In this document: positions 60,630-64,000 of the stretch, piece after piece
Layout of the letters: every line of letters starts with the position of its first letter
Numbering within the stretch: the stretch's first letter is position 1
From: Chelativorans xinjiangensis
GTDB taxonomy: Bacteria > Pseudomonadota > Alphaproteobacteria > Rhizobiales > Rhizobiaceae
NCBI RefSeq assembly: GCF_009812055.1
Contig: NZ_WQNH01000006.1
Location: 1-64,000 of the forward strand
Reading direction: 5' to 3'
Length of the DNA: 64,000 nucleotides
Notes under the pieces: model-generated
Told to the model about the DNA's origin: nothing
Seen by the model: the letters and a program-made list of their open reading frames with translations, nothing else
Databases searched by the model: none
Program-made: the position numbers and the translations under genes

Positions 60630-62018
60630 TCAGACGCAGGAAATCCTGCCGATATCTCCCTCGATGTTCAGCAGCGTGCCCAGCGGCCTGGAGAGCCGCG
60701 CAAACCGTTCCAGAACGGCTCTGGCGCTTTCGCCCCTCGCTAGGACTGGCCGTCCGTCCGTGTAGCGTTGCCGCCCGACCGGCCGTGTCACCGGCGCGTC
60801 GGCGCTTACTTCGCGCCCCAGCTCTACCGGCGTCAGGCGCAGGGCCGATGGCTTTCCGTGCGCGAGTTCGACTTCGATGACCGCGGAGGACCACCAGGTT
60901 TCGGAAGGTCCGTCGAGCCCGGGGTGAAGCGGGCGCAGATTGGGTCCGAGCGTCGGCAGACGATCGACCTCGTGCCCCCAGGCCTCGTAGCTGTCGTAGG
61001 GGACGACGGACATGAATTCGGAATGGGCGATGAAATTGCCGATGCCATAGATGATTGGCCGGTTCCTGTAGATTTCGATTCCCATCGTGCGGTGCCAGCC
61101 ATGGCCGATGAAGACGTCCGCACCCGCCTCGATCGCCGCATGCGCAAAGTCGCGCACGAAGTTCGGCGGCTCGTCGCCTCGTACGCCGTCGGATATGTTG
61201 AAGTGATGTGCGACCAAGACGAGGTCCGCGCCGTCACGCGCCTCCTCCACCGCCCTCAGATTGGCAGCCAGATCGCGCTCGTTGCACACGTTGCGCGTCG
61301 CGTAGTCGTCGCCCACGACAAAGGCGTTCTGGGAGCGGGTGGATTGATCCGCCGGCAGGGCGAACCGGAACTCCCCTGGCTCCAGCCCGACCGCCGCCGG
61401 CCCTCCTTCGCCTCCGTTGCGAAGGATCTTGAGGGCGCCACCTATGGCCTTGAGCTGCTCCGCGGCCTGCGGCGGTATCTCGTGAAGCGTCTTGATCCGG
61501 AGCGGGTTGACGCCACCGCGGGCGGGGACCCCGCCCTTGCTCATACCGGCGATCTCATAGCTCTTGTTGCCCGAACTCAGCGAAACCAGCGCCACCCGAC
61601 CCCCCGGACCGTCCGCATATGCCGGCGCGCGTGCAGCCTCCAGATCCGTTCCTATGCCCGCGCAGAGCAACCCTGCCTTTCGGCAGTGCGCCACGGTCGA
61701 ACGGATGCCGCCCTGGCCGAAATCGCAGCTGTGGTTGCTGGCTGCGGAAACCAGGTCGATCCCTGCCCACGCCAGCTCACCGGCCATTGCCGGGTCGGCG
61801 ATCATGTAGCTGCCCAGCCAGTCGCTACTCTTTGCACTATCCACCTCGTCCGGTCGACCGATGACCGTTTCAAGATGAGCATAGGTCGTTGCGGCGGACC
61901 GCATGAGGCCGAGCACCTCATCGAAGCCGGGCACGGTTATCTGCGACCACGGCCTTGCGATCATGCACTCTCCCACCAGCGCGATGCGATCTGCAGACGG
62001 TGCATTTTTCTCGACCAC
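60630..62018 (-). CDS. CapA-like metallophosphatase-fold protein
   Basis: A 462-residue protein of the CapA/PgsA-like family: IALVGECMIARPW at the N-terminus, ASNHSCDFGQGG, LVAHHFNISDG and FIGHGWHRTMGIEIYRNRPIIYGIGNF, i.e. the metal-binding blocks of a calcineurin-like fold. CapA proteins are known from poly-gamma-glutamate capsules, but this one has no signal peptide or membrane anchor and heads a catabolic operon with a TTT transporter, so an enzymatic hydrolase role is more likely. GTG 62018 is chosen for GGAG five bases before; no ATG is well placed. Confidence 0.85.
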   Translation of the reverse strand: MVEKNAPSADRIALVGECMIARPWSQITVPGFDEVLGLMRSAATTYAHLETVIGRPDEVDSAKSSDWLGSYMIADPAMAGELAWAGIDLVSAASNHSCDFGQGGIRSTVAHCRKAGLLCAGIGTDLEAARAPAYADGPGGRVALVSLSSGNKSYEIAGMSKGGVPARGGVNPLRIKTLHEIPPQAAEQLKAIGGALKILRNGGEGGPAAVGLEPGEFRFALPADQSTRSQNAFVVGDDYATRNVCNERDLAANLRAVEEARDGADLVLVAHHFNISDGVRGDEPPNFVRDFAHAAIEAGADVFIGHGWHRTMGIEIYRNRPIIYGIGNFIAHSEFMSVVPYDSYEAWGHEVDRLPTLGPNLRPLHPGLDGPSETWWSSAVIEVELAHGKPSALRLTPVELGREVSADAPVTRPVGRQRYTDGRPVLARGESARAVLERFARLSRPLGTLLNIEGDIGRISCV

Positions 62019-62053
62019 GGAGACTCCAATTCTCAAAACAACAGATGGTGTTT

Positions 62054-62067
62054 TTTGGTATACCAAA
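62054..62067. promoter_or_regulatory. Perfect palindromic operator, probable GntR site
   Basis: TTTGGTATACCAAA is a perfect 14-bp palindrome in the 134-bp divergent region between the CapA-like operon and the GntR gene. Its GGTATACC core is typical of FCD-type GntR operators. It lies 36 bp before the CapA GTG and 86 bp before the gntR ATG. Confidence 0.7.
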
Positions 62068-62089
62068 TTGAACCGAGTGGATTTGTCAA
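62060..62089 (-). promoter_or_regulatory. Possible sigma-70 promoter of the CapA operon
   Basis: TTGACA on the minus strand (62089-62084) is a perfect -35 box. The -10 region would overlap the TTTGGTATACCAAA operator, but no good -10 hexamer stands at 17 bp, so the assignment is tentative. The overlap would explain repression by GntR. Confidence 0.4.
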
Positions 62090-62152
62090 CACAGGTCTGG
62101 CAAGATATCTTCGAAACGCCGTTGGAAACCGAGCGCACCACGGGCCCTTATT

Positions 62153-62836
62153 ATGAGCGAAACATCTGATATTTCTGAGAAAACAGAGACCTCCGGCGAT
62201 TCGATTCCGGATCGCGTGTATGAGCAGATCCGCGAAGCGATCCGGCGCGGCAAGTTCATCCCCGGCAGCCGTTTGCGCGAGCGGGATGTTGCTAGCCAGT
62301 TCAATGTCAGCAGGACTCCGGTGCGCGAAGCTTTGCGCCGGCTGGAGAGGGATGGCATCTTAACTTCGGCGCCCCAGAAGGGACTGAAGATCGCTGAGCT
62401 CGATCACCAGATGATCTCCGAGCTTTATTACATGCGCGAGTTGCTCGAGAGCACAGCCGCAGCCCTGGCAGCCAAGAACGCGAGTTCTGCGGAAAAGGAA
62501 CTGATGCGGCTGATTGTCAATGAAGAAGCCCAGTTTCTGGAAAGCCCCGCCGACCTCTCCCGGTTGAACTATGCGCTTCACCAGACAATCCAGGGCGCTG
62601 CGCGCAACCGCTACCTTGTGACATCACTGAACACTTTGCGCGACGCACTTATGCTCATTCAGACTTCCAACCTGCAAAACACTCAGCGTGCCGAGGCGGC
62701 GCATCAAGAGCATTTGCGCATTGTCGAGGCAATCGAAGCCGGCAATGCCGACGACGCAAAGGAGGCCGCAAAGGCACACATCTCGGCCGCCTACGCCGCC
62801 AAGCTCGTGGAACGGACGGCAAGCCGGACACGCTGA
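62153..62836 (+). CDS. GntR-family (FCD) transcriptional regulator
   Basis: A 227-residue regulator: winged helix SIPDRVYEQIREAIRRGKFIPGSRLRERDVASQFNVSRTPVREALRRLERDG, then an FCD domain with YYMRELLESTAAALAA, LNYALHQTIQGAARNRYL and AHQEHLRIVEAIEAG carrying the metal-site Asp/His positions. It is divergent from the CapA-SDR-TTT-ThDP operon, with a palindromic operator between. It is cousin to the tcu-linked GntR at 16983-17678 (shared VSRTPVREALRRLExDG). No strong ribosome site is seen before ATG 62153. Confidence 0.9.
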   Translation: MSETSDISEKTETSGDSIPDRVYEQIREAIRRGKFIPGSRLRERDVASQFNVSRTPVREALRRLERDGILTSAPQKGLKIAELDHQMISELYYMRELLESTAAALAAKNASSAEKELMRLIVNEEAQFLESPADLSRLNYALHQTIQGAARNRYLVTSLNTLRDALMLIQTSNLQNTQRAEAAHQEHLRIVEAIEAGNADDAKEAAKAHISAAYAAKLVERTASRTR

Positions 62837-63130
62837 ATAGTTGGAGTGCCGCTTTTCGAGTTCTTGCGCCCCCGGGTTTTCTTGAGGGCCATGAGCCAAG
62901 ACGCTCTTTTCGCGATATCTCACCCATACCATTCCGGCATATCTGAAAGTGAATCTTTCTACATTGTAATAGCAACGCTGATGCTTGATGGTTTCAGCAT
63001 GAAGACGCCGTCTACCTGCTGAATGACGGGCTCCCGTAGACAGTGGCGGGAGCGGCAGGCCTGTCGCCCCGCCAAGGACGCGACGCGGAGAGACGGTCGG
63101 ATTTGTCCGCGCAGGAGCTAAAGGGATACG
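62837..63130. promoter_or_regulatory. Leader region of the second CapA-like gene
   Basis: A 294-bp gap without a supported gene. An AT-richer part near 62930-62990 may hold a promoter. A stem-loop, GCTCCCG (63030-63036) with CGGGAGC (63047-63053), lies about 80 bp before the next start. No GntR-like palindrome was spotted here. Confidence 0.45.
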
Positions 63131-64000
63131 ATGACATCACCGCGAACATGGAATGTTACACTGGCCGGCGAATGCATGGTTTGCCGGCCGTTCATGCTCC
63201 ACGACGAGCCGGAATTCACGGGTGTCATCGATCTTCTGACAGACTCGGACGTCACCTACGCTCACCTCGAAATGAACCTGGCCGATTACGAAGAGCTTCG
63301 CTGGCCGGCCCGTGGTCAGGGCATCGGCAGCTTCATGATGGCCGATCCCGAAATCGCCATGGATCTGAAGTCCGCCGGCATCGACATCGTGTCTACGGCT
63401 CACAACCACAGCTTCGATTTCGGGGCCGAGGGGCTTCTGGCGACCAAGAAGCATTGCAAGGCAGCCGGGATTGCCGCCGCGGGAACCGGCACTGACCTTG
63501 AGCAGGCCAGCGAGCCGGCCTATCTCGAAAAGAAGAAGGGGCGCGTGGCGCTTGTTTCGGCCAGCTCCGGCAATCAGCACTTCATGTGGGCGGGACTTCC
63601 GAAGGGAGGGCTTCAGGGGCGCCCCGGCGTGAACCCGCTCCGCATCTCGTATGAGTTCGTCGTGGACGAGAACACGGCCGCCAACCTCAAGGAGTTCGGC
63701 CGCAATCTCAACGTGCTCAAGCCGGTCAAGAGCGAGAAGCCGGGTGCGTTCGGCATCCTGATGCCCGGCACGCAGCAGTGGGGCGACGTCAATACCTTCG
63801 TTGTGGGCGACCGCTTCGACATCGTCAGCCGCTGCCACCAGCGCGACCTCGAGCGCAATTTGCGCTCCGTCGAAGAAGCAAAGGCGATGGCTGACCTGGT
63901 GCTGGTCGCGCATCATTTCAGCGTGGCGGATGGCCCCCGTGGCGACACCCCGCCGAAGTTTGTCCGGGATTTCGCCCATGCCGTCATCGACGGCGGCGCC
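63131..64000 (+). CDS. Second CapA-like protein, cut by the window edge
   Basis: At least 290 codons, open to the right edge. Start ATG 63131 follows AAAGGGA. The sequence parallels the CapA-like protein at 60630-62018 in all blocks: TLAGECMVCRPF, STAHNHSFDFGAEGL, AGTGTDLEQASEPAYLEKKKGRVALVSASSGNQ, RPGVNPLRISYEF and LVLVAHHFSVADGPRGDTPPKFVRDFAHAVIDGGA at the edge. No signal peptide. It probably opens a further catabolic module to the right. Confidence 0.85.
   Translation, partial: MTSPRTWNVTLAGECMVCRPFMLHDEPEFTGVIDLLTDSDVTYAHLEMNLADYEELRWPARGQGIGSFMMADPEIAMDLKSAGIDIVSTAHNHSFDFGAEGLLATKKHCKAAGIAAAGTGTDLEQASEPAYLEKKKGRVALVSASSGNQHFMWAGLPKGGLQGRPGVNPLRISYEFVVDENTAANLKEFGRNLNVLKPVKSEKPGAFGILMPGTQQWGDVNTFVVGDRFDIVSRCHQRDLERNLRSVEEAKAMADLVLVAHHFSVADGPRGDTPPKFVRDFAHAVIDGGA

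Noticed and set aside
60630-62018. Poly-gamma-glutamate capsule locus
   Set aside because: No capB, capC or pgs partners, no export signal, and catabolic neighbours; only the CapA fold is shared.
60768-62156. A 462-codon plus-strand frame opposite the CapA-like gene
   Set aside because: Antisense shadow; CapA metal-binding blocks are clear on the minus strand.
1-64000. CRISPR arrays, rRNA or tRNA genes
   Set aside because: No regularly spaced repeats and no cloverleaf or ribosomal sequences were recognised on reading both strands.

Overview
This 64-kb window is GC-rich chromosomal or megaplasmid DNA from an alphaproteobacterium. A member of the Hyphomicrobiales or a related order is most likely, judging by codon use, dense ATGA-type gene overlaps, the IS630/ISAs1 remnants, and the profusion of tripartite tricarboxylate (TTT), TRAP-TAXI and Dpp-type transporters. 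I see no rRNA, tRNA, CRISPR, phage or core housekeeping genes. Almost everything is uptake, hydrolysis, redox catabolism and local regulators, so this looks like a catabolic accessory region.

Layout. (1) 1-862: an IS630-family element at the very edge, followed by a truncated gene and a decayed ISAs1 transposase end. (2) 1622-7577 (+): TTT transporter tctC-tctB-tctA, an LVIVD-repeat protein and a cytoplasmic type B carboxylesterase. A MITE-like palindrome follows, then a LysR-type regulator with two HTH domains. (3) 17678-9076 (-): GntR regulator, tcuA, tcuB (tricarballylate oxidation) and three exported type B carboxylesterases in series. (4) 17876-26082 (+), divergent from the GntR gene: tctB-tctA, an old-yellow-enzyme-type flavin/Fe-S oxidoreductase (OYE), tctC, SDR, ThDP enzyme and cupin, ending at a clear terminator. 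(5) 39923-27193 (-): OYE, dipeptide-type ABC transporter (SBP, B, C, D, F), second OYE, aldehyde dehydrogenase, GST-like protein, LysR; an IclR gene (-) follows. (6) A decayed flavoprotein gene at about 40160-41101. (7) 45736-41227 (-): amidohydrolase, fused TRAP permease, TAXI binding protein, dienelactone hydrolase, with a divergent LysR. (8) 53870-47184 (-): rubredoxin, rubredoxin reductase, double-cupin protein, an unexported solute-binding-fold protein and two exported carboxylesterases, with a divergent LysR. (9) 62018-54903 (-): CapA-like protein, SDR, tctC, fused tctAB and ThDP enzyme, with a divergent GntR and, beyond it, a second CapA-like gene running off the right edge.

How the parts may work together. 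The most coherent reading is a set of ester-utilisation modules. Periplasmic carboxylesterases would cleave esterified polycarboxylates. TTT transporters with dedicated binding proteins would import the acids. TcuA/TcuB would oxidise tricarballylate-like acids to cis-aconitate. OYE, SDR, ThDP, aldehyde dehydrogenase and hydrolase enzymes would process the remainder. The adjacency of secreted type B esterases to tcuAB recalls the fumonisin-degrading fum cluster logic (esterase releasing tricarballylate), but the true substrate cannot be read from the sequence. Three TTT systems, six type B carboxylesterases, three OYEs, two ThDP enzymes and two CapA-like proteins in one window point to repeated module duplication or recruitment.
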